A stretch of DNA of 20,244 nucleotides from JBOGEN01 sp050743265 (GTDB lineage: Bacteria; Actinomycetota; Actinomycetes; JBOGEN01): assembly GCA_050743265.1 (NCBI GenBank), contig JBOGEN010000123.1, forward strand, positions 1 to 20,244, given 5' to 3'. Below, one piece after another: positions 14,398 to 20,244 of this stretch (its first letter is position 1; every line of letters begins with the position of its first letter). A program made the position numbers and the translations under genes. Under the pieces are notes generated by a model, which worked only from the letters and a program-made list of their open reading frames with translations, searched no databases and was not told the origin of the DNA.

Positions 14398-15765
14398 TCA
14401 GGCGTCGAAGTCGTGGTGCTCCAGCAGCCCTGCCACGAGTGCGGCGACCGGGCTCCGCTCCGATCGGAGCAGCCCGACGTGGGCGAAGAGCGGGTGGCCG
14501 GCGAGGCCCTGGACGACGGAGACGACACCGTCGTGCCGTCCGACGTGCAGGTTGTCGCGCTGGGCGACGTCCCAGCACAGGGCCGCGCGGCTGCCCGCGC
14601 CGAGCCGGCTCAACGCGGTGAGCAGCGCCGTACGCTCGACGTTCTGCGCCTCGTCGATGACGACCCACGAGCCGGGCAGCGTCCGCCCCCGCAGGTGGGT
14701 GAGCGGGAGCACCTCGAGCAGACCTCGGTGGAGCACCTCTTCGATGATCTCGGGCCCGACGAACGAGTCGAGCGCGTCGAAGACCGCCGCGGCCCAGGGC
14801 GCCATCTTCTCGGCCTCGGTGCCCGGCAGATAGCCGAGGTCCTGCTGGCCGACCGCGTACAGGGGGCGGAAGACGACGAGACGCCGGTGGGTCCGCCGCT
14901 CCAGGACGGCTTCGAGCCCCGCGGCGAGCGCGAGCACGGTCTTGCCGGTGCCGGCCGGGCCACCCATGGAGACGATCCCGATCGACTCGTCCGCCAGCAG
15001 GTCGATCGCGAGGCGCTGCTCCGCGGAGCGGCCGTGCACGTCGAACAGCGTGCGCTCGCCCGCGACCTGGTGCACCCGCTTGTCCGGGTGCACGCGTCCC
15101 AGGACCGACTGCGAGCCCGCGGTCAGCACGAGCCCGGTGTGGCAGGGCAGCTCGCGTGCATCGTCGAGGTCGATCACCTTGTCGGCGTACAGCCGGTCGA
15201 TGACCTCGGCGGCGACGGACATCGTGACCATGCCCGACCACCCCGTGTCCCGGACGACCTCGCGCTGGTACTCCTGCGCCTCCAGCCCGGCGACGCACGC
15301 CTTCAGCCGCAGCGGCAGGTCCTTGCTCACGAGGGCCACGTCCCGCCCCTCGGCGGCGAGGTTTGCCGCCACCGCGAGGATGCGGTGGTCGCTGGACTCC
15401 CCGCGCATCCCGTCGGGGAGGGCGTCGAGGTTGCGGTGGTTCAGCTCGACCCGCATCGTTCCGCCCTCGTCGTTGACGGGGATGGGTGCGTCGAGGTGGC
15501 CGAACTCGACGCGCATCGACTCCATCGTGCGCAGCGCCTGCCGCGCAGCCCAGCCGAGCTCGGGGTGGTGACGCTTGGACTCGAGCTCGGTGATGACCGT
15601 GAGCGGCAGCACGACCTCGTGCTCAGCGAAGCCCCTGATGGCTGCGGGGTCCGCGAGAAGGATGCTCGTGTCGAGGACGTACACCTTGGTGAGGCCGCCA
15701 GGAGGACTGGTGCGGCGGCTACCCGACGTGCGCGACGTGCTGGACGTCCGGCGAGAGACCGACAT
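14398..15765 (-). CDS. phoH: PIN-PhoH family ATPase/ribonuclease (PhoH2-like)
   Basis: A 455-residue fusion of an N-terminal PIN nuclease domain and a C-terminal PhoH ATPase domain. PIN (about 27-165): VYVLDTSILLADP with Asp32, TELE with Glu60, SSDHRIL with Asp126 and LVSKDLPLR with Asp149, the acidic metal-binding set. PhoH (about 230-455): Walker A GPAGTGKT (269-276), RGRTLPGSW (359-367) and Walker B VVIDEAQN (368-375). Mycobacterial PhoH2 of this layout has ATP-dependent RNA unwinding and cleaving activity. The ATG at 15765 gives the expected N-terminus; longer in-frame starts add only Pro/Arg-rich low-quality sequence. Residues 1-22 are Ser/Arg/Thr-rich. No antitoxin-like phoAT partner is convincingly visible in the 273 bases upstream. 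Confidence 0.92.
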   Translation of the reverse strand: MSVSRRTSSTSRTSGSRRTSPPGGLTKVYVLDTSILLADPAAIRGFAEHEVVLPLTVITELESKRHHPELGWAARQALRTMESMRVEFGHLDAPIPVNDEGGTMRVELNHRNLDALPDGMRGESSDHRILAVAANLAAEGRDVALVSKDLPLRLKACVAGLEAQEYQREVVRDTGWSGMVTMSVAAEVIDRLYADKVIDLDDARELPCHTGLVLTAGSQSVLGRVHPDKRVHQVAGERTLFDVHGRSAEQRLAIDLLADESIGIVSMGGPAGTGKTVLALAAGLEAVLERRTHRRLVVFRPLYAVGQQDLGYLPGTEAEKMAPWAAAVFDALDSFVGPEIIEEVLHRGLLEVLPLTHLRGRTLPGSWVVIDEAQNVERTALLTALSRLGAGSRAALCWDVAQRDNLHVGRHDGVVSVVQGLAGHPLFAHVGLLRSERSPVAALVAGLLEHHDFDA

Positions 15766-15981
15766 GCGTGCGGCTCCGGTCGATCGGGCAGGACGGGCAC
15801 CCGCCCCGCGGCTGGGTCGGACCGGACCCGGGAGCCGGGTGCCGGCCCCTCTCCGCTTCACCGTCGTACGGCACGGACTCGGGCCCTCCCGCGGTGGACG
15901 GCCCCCCGCCGTCGCACCGCCTTGACGGTATCCGCTCGCCGGCCCGGCTGCAGCCGACACGCACGACCTCACGCGTGCACG

Positions 15982-15997
15982 CTCACCCGCTCGGGTG
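15982..15997 (-). terminator. small hairpin after the cis-prenyltransferase gene
   Basis: TCACCCG and CGGGTGA form perfect 7-bp arms separated by 2 bases (about 6 pairs with a 4-base loop as RNA), about 40 bases past the cis-prenyltransferase stop and 217 bases before the phoH start. It is a possible terminator separating the two genes. The rest of 15766-16038 holds no gene that I can support. Confidence 0.35.
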
Positions 15998-16038
15998 AAC
16001 GCGACCGCGGACCGGCGCGAACGCCCTGCGCGGTGGCG

Positions 16039-16812
16039 TCAGCCGCCGTACCTGCGGTGGCGCGCGGCGAACGCCCGAATTGCACGCAGGAAGTCGACCC
16101 GGCGGAAGGCCGGCCAGTACGCCTCGCAGAAGTAGAACTCCGAGTGTGCGCTCTGCCAGAGCAGGAAGCCGGACAGCCGCTGCTCGCCGGACGTCCGGAT
16201 GAGCAGGTCGGGATCGGGCTGGCCCTTCGTGTACAGGTGCTCGGCGATGTGCTCGACGGTGAGGGTCTCGGCGAGCTCCTCGAGGGTCGTGCCTGCCCGC
16301 GCGCGCTCGGCCAGCATCGACCGGACGGCGTCGGCAATCTCGCGCCTGCCCCCGTACCCGACCGCGACGTTGACGAGGACGCCGTCGACGTGCTCGGTGG
16401 CCTCCTCCGCCTCCTTGAGCACGCGGCGGGTGCCGTCCGGCAGCAGGTCGAGCGCGCCCACCGGGTGCACGCGCCACCGGCCGGCGCTGCCGAGGTCGCG
16501 GACGACGTCCTCGATGATCTCGAGCAGCGGGCCCAGCTCGGACTGCGGCCGGGTGAGGTTGTCGGTGGAGAGCAGCCACAGCGTCACGACCTCGACGCGG
16601 ACCTCCTCGCACCAGCCGAGGAAGTCGCGGATCTTGTCGCCGCCCGCGCGATGGCCCTGATGCGCCTGTGCTCCGGAGGCCCTCGCCCACCGGCGGTTGC
16701 CGTCCAGGATTACGCCGACGTGGCGCGGCAGGCCCTCGCGAGGCAGGGCCGACTCGAGCCGACGTTCGTACACCCGGTAGAGCAGGTCGCGGATCTGCAC
16801 GGACGGCTGCAC
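16039..16812 (-). CDS. uppS: isoprenyl (cis-prenyl) diphosphate synthase, UppS/Rv1086 family
   Basis: A 257-residue Z-type prenyltransferase, adding isopentenyl units to an allylic diphosphate for cell-wall lipid carriers. Seen: HVGVILDGNRRWAR (31-44), with Asp37 the essential metal/diphosphate ligand; TLWLLSTDN; NVAVGYGGRREI; and the C-terminal DLLIRTSGEQRLSGFLLWQS, followed by EFYFCEAYWPAFR. The N-terminus QIRDLLYRVYERRLESAL resembles the mycobacterial short-chain enzyme Rv1086 (Z,E-farnesyl diphosphate synthase) more than the long-chain one. The product may therefore be a short Z-prenyl diphosphate, with a second paralogue elsewhere making the long carrier (inference). The start is GTG at 16812 with AGAAGG directly upstream, unusually close; the GTG at 16800 would place that site about 12 bases away. 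It lies 63 bases downstream of pckG on the same strand. Confidence 0.9.
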   Translation of the reverse strand: MQPSVQIRDLLYRVYERRLESALPREGLPRHVGVILDGNRRWARASGAQAHQGHRAGGDKIRDFLGWCEEVRVEVVTLWLLSTDNLTRPQSELGPLLEIIEDVVRDLGSAGRWRVHPVGALDLLPDGTRRVLKEAEEATEHVDGVLVNVAVGYGGRREIADAVRSMLAERARAGTTLEELAETLTVEHIAEHLYTKGQPDPDLLIRTSGEQRLSGFLLWQSAHSEFYFCEAYWPAFRRVDFLRAIRAFAARHRRYGG

Positions 16813-16875
16813 CCTTCTGGTCGTACGCGGAACCGAGGGTACTCCGGGCGCCGTGACCTGCCCGGCGGGGCGAGC

Positions 16876-18705
16876 TCAGGCGCCTGCTGCCTCCGCGAGC
16901 CGTCTGACCAGGCGCTCGTGCTCCTCACGGAGCTCGGCTGGGAGCCGGTCGCCGAACTTCGCGTAGTCCCGCGGGATCAGCTCAGCCTCCCGCGTCCACG
17001 TCTCCGGGTCGACGGTGAGCAGGAAGTCGATCTGCTCCTCCGTCAGGTCGAGCCCCGAGGTGTCCAGGGCGTCCTTCGTCGGCAGACGGCCGATCGGGGT
17101 GTCCTGGGCTTCGGCCGTGCCCTCGAGCCGCTCGACGATCCACTTGAGCACACGCGTGTTCTCGCCGAACCCGGGCCAGACGAACCTGCCGTTCTCGTCC
17201 TTGCGGAACCAGTTGACGTAGTACAGGCGGGGCAGCGTCGACGCGTCGTGCTCGCGGCCGACCCCTAGCCAGTGCGCGAAGTAGTCGGCCATGTTGTAGC
17301 CGCAGAACGGCAGCATCGCGAACGGGTCGCGCCGGATCTCCCCGACCGTGTTCTCCGCCGCCGCCGTGCCTTCGGAGGCCACGTTGGACGCGAGGAACAC
17401 GCCGTGCTGCCAGTCGAACGACTCGGTGACGAGCGGCACCGCGGTCGCGCGGCGGCCACCGAAGAGGATCGCGGAGATCGGGACGCCCTTCGGGTCCTCC
17501 CACTCCGGCGCGATGGTCGGGCACTGCCCGGCGGGTGCGGTGAAGCGTGAGTTCGGGTGCGCGGCGGGCTCGGACGAGCCCGGCGTCCAGTCGCGGCCCT
17601 TCCAGTCGGTGAGGTGGGCGGGAGGCTGCTTGGTGAGGCCCTCCCACCACACGTCGCCGTCGTCGGTGAGCGCGACGTTGGTGAAGACGCTGTTGCCCCA
17701 CAGGGTGGCGATCGCGTTGGCGTTCGTGTGCTCACCTGTGCCGGGGGCGACACCGAAGAAGCCGTACTCGGGGTTGATCGCGTACAGCCGGCCGTCGTCG
17801 CCGAAGCGCATCCAGGCGATGTCGTCGCCGACCGTCTCGGCCTTCCAGCCGGGCAGCGAGGGCTGGAGCATCGCGAGGTTCGTCTTGCCGCACGCGGAGG
17901 GGAACGCGGCCGCGATGTAGTGCACCGCACCCTCGGGCGAGGTCAGCTTGAGGATGAGCATGTGCTCGGCGAGCCAGCCCTCGTCGCGCGCCATCACCGA
18001 GGCGATGCGCAGCGCGTAGCACTTCTTGCCCAGCAGCGCGTTACCGCCGTAGCCCGAGCCGTACGACCAGATCTCGCGGGTCTCCGGGTAGTGGACGATG
18101 TACTTCGTGTCGTTGCACGGCCACGGCACGTCGACCTCACCGGCCGCGAGCGGCGCACCGACCGTGTGCACGGCGGGGACGAAGAAGCCGTCGTCACCCA
18201 GCTCGTCCAGGGCTGCCTTGCCCATGCGCGTCATCGTGCGCATCGACACGGCGACGTACGGCGAGTCGGTGATCTCGACCCCGAGCGCGGAGATCCGCGA
18301 CCCGAGCGGGCCCATGCAGAACGGGACGACGTACATCGTGCGGCCGCGCATCGAGCCGTCGAACAGCCCGTCCAGGGTCTCGCGCATCTCCTGTGGCTCG
18401 ACCCAGTTGTTCGTGGGGCCGGCGTCCTCCTCCTTCTCCGAGCAGATGAACGTCCGGCTCTCGACGCGGGCGACGTCGCGAGGGTCCGACGTGGCGTAGA
18501 AGCTGTTGGGCCGCTTGGCCGGGTCGAGCACGCGGAACGTGCCCTGCTCGACGAGGAGAGAGGTGAGGCGCTCCCACTCCTCCTCGGAGCCGTCGCACCA
18601 CACGACGCGGTCGGGCTTGGTGAGCGCGGCGATGTCACGCACCCAGGTGATCAGCTTCTGGTGCTTGGTCGGGGCCTCGCCGAGGCCCGGCACGTCGTAC
18701 GCCAC
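16876..18705 (-). CDS. pckG: phosphoenolpyruvate carboxykinase (GTP)
   Basis: A 609-residue GTP-dependent PEP carboxykinase, converting oxaloacetate and GTP to PEP, CO2 and GDP at the entry to gluconeogenesis. Seen: an SRTFICSEKEEDAGPTNNW segment (83-101), FCMGPLGSRIS (129-139), YGSGYGGNALLGKKCYALR (215-233), the P-loop FPSACGKTN (268-276) with the reactive Cys272 and Lys274 of the GTP class, the kinase-2 motif GDDIAW (293-298), and NPEYGFFGVAPGT. Length is typical of the GTP enzyme and longer than the ATP type. The GTG start at 18705 is supported by GAAGGAG 5 bases upstream. TACACT at 18774-18769 could be the -10 of its own promoter. With glpX in the same window it completes two of the gluconeogenesis-specific steps. 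Confidence 0.97.
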   Translation of the reverse strand: MAYDVPGLGEAPTKHQKLITWVRDIAALTKPDRVVWCDGSEEEWERLTSLLVEQGTFRVLDPAKRPNSFYATSDPRDVARVESRTFICSEKEEDAGPTNNWVEPQEMRETLDGLFDGSMRGRTMYVVPFCMGPLGSRISALGVEITDSPYVAVSMRTMTRMGKAALDELGDDGFFVPAVHTVGAPLAAGEVDVPWPCNDTKYIVHYPETREIWSYGSGYGGNALLGKKCYALRIASVMARDEGWLAEHMLILKLTSPEGAVHYIAAAFPSACGKTNLAMLQPSLPGWKAETVGDDIAWMRFGDDGRLYAINPEYGFFGVAPGTGEHTNANAIATLWGNSVFTNVALTDDGDVWWEGLTKQPPAHLTDWKGRDWTPGSSEPAAHPNSRFTAPAGQCPTIAPEWEDPKGVPISAILFGGRRATAVPLVTESFDWQHGVFLASNVASEGTAAAENTVGEIRRDPFAMLPFCGYNMADYFAHWLGVGREHDASTLPRLYYVNWFRKDENGRFVWPGFGENTRVLKWIVERLEGTAEAQDTPIGRLPTKDALDTSGLDLTEEQIDFLLTVDPETWTREAELIPRDYAKFGDRLPAELREEHERLVRRLAEAAGA

Positions 18706-18768
18706 GGTCTCTCCTTCGCCGGGGCCCCCCGTGGCTCCGGTGTCGGCGGCACAAGTGATGTGACGCGG

Positions 18769-18774
18769 AGTGTA
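18769..18774 (-). promoter_or_regulatory. candidate -10 element for pckG
   Basis: On the minus strand TACACT lies 63 bases before the pckG GTG, giving a leader of about 57 bases with a good ribosome binding site. The -35 position shows no good match. The element lies in the 108-base gap after the upstream 182-residue gene. Confidence 0.3.
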
Positions 18775-18813
18775 CCTGTGGCGTCCAAGATCAGGACACC
18801 TCTCGAGACCGGC

Positions 18814-19362
18814 CTAGGCGGTCGCGGTCTCGCCCGTCTCGGCGCTGTCGGGGCCCGACTCACGGACGCGTTCGACGTGCTGCAACGCCTCCCTGAGGTC
18901 GGCGAGCCACGCGTCCCTGTTGCGGCCGACGAGCCGTACGCACCAGGCCAGGGCCTCGGAACGGCTGCGCGCGACACCCGCCTCGACGAGCGTGTCGAGC
19001 ACCAACCGGTCGGGCTGGCGCAACCGGGTCATCACCGGCACGGACAGCGTGGTGAACATCTCGCGGCGGTCCCCGCACACCGCGCCCCAGGCGATCTTGC
19101 GCCCGAACCGGTGCTCGGCCTCGCGGGCGATGTCGATGCGGGCCTCGCGGGTCTCCTCACGGAACGCCCGGATGCGGCCGGTGGCGGCCGCGGCCCGCTC
19201 GGCGTCGGAGGATCCCTCGGCCAGGCGGGGCTCGGAGAGGCGGCCCACCACCAGGACCTCCTCGCGGTCCACTGTTAGCTCCGGGGCCTCGGTGAACCAC
19301 TCCTGCGGGACGCGCCCGGCGAACCAGCCGCGCAGGCGCTCGGTCAGCTTCTCGGTACTCAT
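18814..19362 (-). CDS. conserved actinobacterial protein with ribbon-helix-helix-like C-terminus
   Basis: A 182-residue soluble protein of no named function. The N-terminal half has LTERLRGWFAGRVPQEWF (6-23) followed by ELTVDREEVLVVGRL and a charged helix with a Glu/Arg run (61-85). The C-terminal part, FTTLSVPVMTRLRQPDRLVL then DTLVEAGVARSRSEALAWCV, can be read as a beta strand (104-110), a helix, a turn (RSRSE) and a second helix, the pattern of ribbon-helix-helix DNA-binding domains. An acidic tail (166-182) ends it. The call of a DNA-binding domain is by pattern only. It starts with ATG at 19362, whose A is the last base of a TGTAA/TTACA palindrome, and no ribosome binding site is seen, so leaderless or near-leaderless expression under autoregulation is plausible. 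It lies upstream of pckG on the same strand, 108 bases away. Confidence 0.75.
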   Translation of the reverse strand: MSTEKLTERLRGWFAGRVPQEWFTEAPELTVDREEVLVVGRLSEPRLAEGSSDAERAAAATGRIRAFREETREARIDIAREAEHRFGRKIAWGAVCGDRREMFTTLSVPVMTRLRQPDRLVLDTLVEAGVARSRSEALAWCVRLVGRNRDAWLADLREALQHVERVRESGPDSAETGETATA

Positions 19363-19387
19363 GTAACGATGATTACACCATTACACG
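19362..19387 (-). promoter_or_regulatory. operator/promoter palindrome over the start of the 182-residue gene
   Basis: The inverted repeat TGTAA-N6-TTACA (19362-19377) is followed by a second copy of one half-site, giving an 8-base direct repeat, ATTACACC then ATTACACG (19372-19387). On the minus strand TGTAAT (19377-19372) matches the -10 consensus at 5 of 6 positions, and the palindrome reaches the A of the start codon. A protein bound here would cover -10, transcription start and start codon. This AT-rich patch stands out in very GC-rich surroundings. A tandem CTAGAGG repeat (19395-19408) lies just upstream. Confidence 0.65.
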
Positions 19388-19414
19388 TCCTGCGCTAGAG
19401 GCTAGAGGGAAGTA

Positions 19415-20244
19415 TCAGTCCTTTCGCGTGCCCACGAGACGGGCCAGGTCGTCGACCTCGACCACAGGCGCCTCGCACACGAACCCGCGGCAGACGTACG
19501 CGGCCGGCCGGTCCCCCACGAGCGGCCGGTCGGCCAGCAGCGGGACACCGGCTGCGTCCGGCTCGCCGACGCTGACCACCGTGCCCGGGGACGTACCCCG
19601 CAGCGCGGTGGCGTGCAGCGCCCGGGTCGCCGGGTCGCCCTCCGGCCCTACCACCGCCACCTCGAGCGGGCCGGCGAGCAGGGCCTCGGCGACGGCAAGT
19701 GCCCAGCCGAGCGCCTGCGGGTACTGCGTGCCCACCCGGGGGACGAGGGCGAGCGCCTGCTCCGCCGCCTCCCGGTGCACCGACGACCCGGTCAGGGCGG
19801 CGTACGAGAGCAGCGCGCCCGCCGCCGCGGACTGGCCGGACGGCGTCGCGTTGTCAGTCGGGTCGTGGGGACGCCGGATGCCGCCGAGGCGGGAGTCGGT
19901 GGCGTCGTCCGCGGTGTCGTACAACGCGCCCTCCGGGTCCGTGAAGTGGGCAAGGACGGTGTCGAGCAAGCCGCCGGCCATCTCGAGCCAGCGGAACTCG
20001 CCGGTGACCCCATGCAGCGCGAGCAGGCCCTCGGCCACGTCCCCGTAGTCCTCGAGGACACCCTCGTGACGGGCGGCCCGCCCGTCGCGGGACGTACGCC
20101 GCAGGCGTCCACCCTCGAGGTGCACCCGGGCGAGCAGGTCGGCCACCTCTCGGGCGGCGTCGACGAGGTCCGGCCGGTCGAGCAGCGCGCCGGTCTCGGC
20201 CAGCGCGGCCACGGCCATCCCGTTCCAGGCGGCGACCACCTTGT
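19415..20244 (-). CDS. YyaL/DUF255 thioredoxin-domain protein, C-terminal part (runs off right edge)
   Basis: This is the last ~276 codons of a large protein of the YyaL/spermatogenesis-associated-20 type: an N-terminal thioredoxin-like DUF255 domain (outside the window) followed by an (alpha/alpha)6-barrel like that of N-acylglucosamine 2-epimerases. Seen: KVVAAWNGMAVAALAETG at the right edge, LEDYGDVAEGLLALHGVTG, RWLEMAGGLLDTVLAHF, GALYDTADDATD, RPHDPTDNATPSGQSAAA and YPQALGWALAVAEALLAGP, a conserved run in this family, then a C-terminal segment with VAVVGPEGDP and YVCRGFVCEAPV. The C-terminal Cys residues are commonly seen here. The biochemical role of the family is unsettled. The TGA at 19417-19415 lies 52 bases before the 182-residue gene on the same strand. 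Confidence 0.9.
   Translation of the reverse strand, partial: KVVAAWNGMAVAALAETGALLDRPDLVDAAREVADLLARVHLEGGRLRRTSRDGRAARHEGVLEDYGDVAEGLLALHGVTGEFRWLEMAGGLLDTVLAHFTDPEGALYDTADDATDSRLGGIRRPHDPTDNATPSGQSAAAGALLSYAALTGSSVHREAAEQALALVPRVGTQYPQALGWALAVAEALLAGPLEVAVVGPEGDPATRALHATALRGTSPGTVVSVGEPDAAGVPLLADRPLVGDRPAAYVCRGFVCEAPVVEVDDLARLVGTRKD

Noticed and set aside
14142..14528. Minus-strand 128-residue open frame overlapping the 3' end of phoH
   Set aside because: It overlaps phoH by about 130 bases in another frame, shows no motif and has no ribosome binding site.
15719..15964. Minus-strand 81-residue frame in the position of a phoAT antitoxin
   Set aside because: It uses codons rare in this genome (ATA, TCA, AGG, GGA), has no recognisable domain and no good start; kept only as a question in the findings.
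16844..16865. CCGGGC-N10-GCCCGG between pckG and the cis-prenyltransferase gene
   Set aside because: The stem is short with a long loop; it could weakly attenuate but does not stand out from background.
14389..17268. Very long plus-strand open frame opposite phoH, the cis-prenyltransferase and pckG
   Set aside because: It is antisense to three clear genes, rich in Arg/Pro/Gly/His with no domain, and explained by G/C at third positions of the opposite strand.
1..20244. CRISPR arrays, tRNA/rRNA genes, insertion sequences, prophage or defence genes
   Set aside because: I looked on both strands and saw no regular spaced repeats, no transposase or integrase motifs and no RNA-gene signatures.

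Overview
The window is very GC-rich, with G/C at nearly all third codon positions, many GTG starts and one TTG start. This points to a high-GC actinobacterium. Gene content (DasR-type GntR control of N-acetylglucosamine genes, an LpqY/SugABC-like importer, PIN-PhoH, a GTP-dependent PEP carboxykinase) fits the class, and I would guess Micrococcales (Cellulomonas-like) with modest confidence. The genes are almost all chromosomal housekeeping or nutrient-uptake genes. I see no phage, transposase, integrase, CRISPR array, tRNA or rRNA.

Layout, left to right. (1) 1-2752: an amino-sugar locus. The 5' part of nagA (minus) diverges from a GntR/UTRA regulator translationally overlapped with an N-acetylglucosamine-type PTS EIIC gene (plus). 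Three helically phased DasR-type operator-like sites lie between them. (2) 2774-3934: a kynureninase-like class V PLP enzyme (minus) whose stop codon lies inside a 29-bp perfect palindrome. (3) 4067-5098: glpX. (4) 9514-5166 (minus): a four-gene sugar ABC importer, lipoprotein - permease - permease - ATPase, in the order and with the sequence features of the mycobacterial trehalose importer LpqY-SugA-SugB-SugC. (5) 9675-11455 (plus): a two-gene ABC-2 exporter. (6) 11480-11656 (minus): a 58-residue zinc-ribbon protein. (7) 11828-13222: fumC, closed by a 19-bp-stem terminator facing a secreted transglycosylase-like protein (13343-13996, minus). (8) 13997-14397: 401 bases with no gene but several short inverted and direct repeats. 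(9) 14398-19362 (minus): phoH (PIN-PhoH), a cis-prenyltransferase, pckG, and a conserved 182-residue protein with a ribbon-helix-helix-like C-terminus and a striking TGTAA/TTACA palindrome on its start codon. (10) 19415-20244 (minus): the C-terminal part of a YyaL/DUF255-type protein running off the right edge.

How the genes fit together: glpX (fructose-1,6-bisphosphatase), fumC (fumarase) and pckG (PEP carboxykinase) are gluconeogenic or TCA genes. They sit beside uptake systems for two sugars, N-acetylglucosamine by PTS and probably trehalose by ABC import. The backbone glpX - fumC - phoH - short cis-prenyltransferase recalls the Rv1099c - Rv1098c - Rv1095 - Rv1086 neighbourhood of Mycobacterium tuberculosis, with the sugar importer and ABC-2 exporter lying between glpX and fumC here.

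I found no convincing new multi-gene system. The observations most worth following are the operator over the start of the 182-residue ribbon-helix-helix-like gene, the DasR-type operator array, the orphan kynureninase-like enzyme, and the repeat-bearing leader of the transglycosylase gene.
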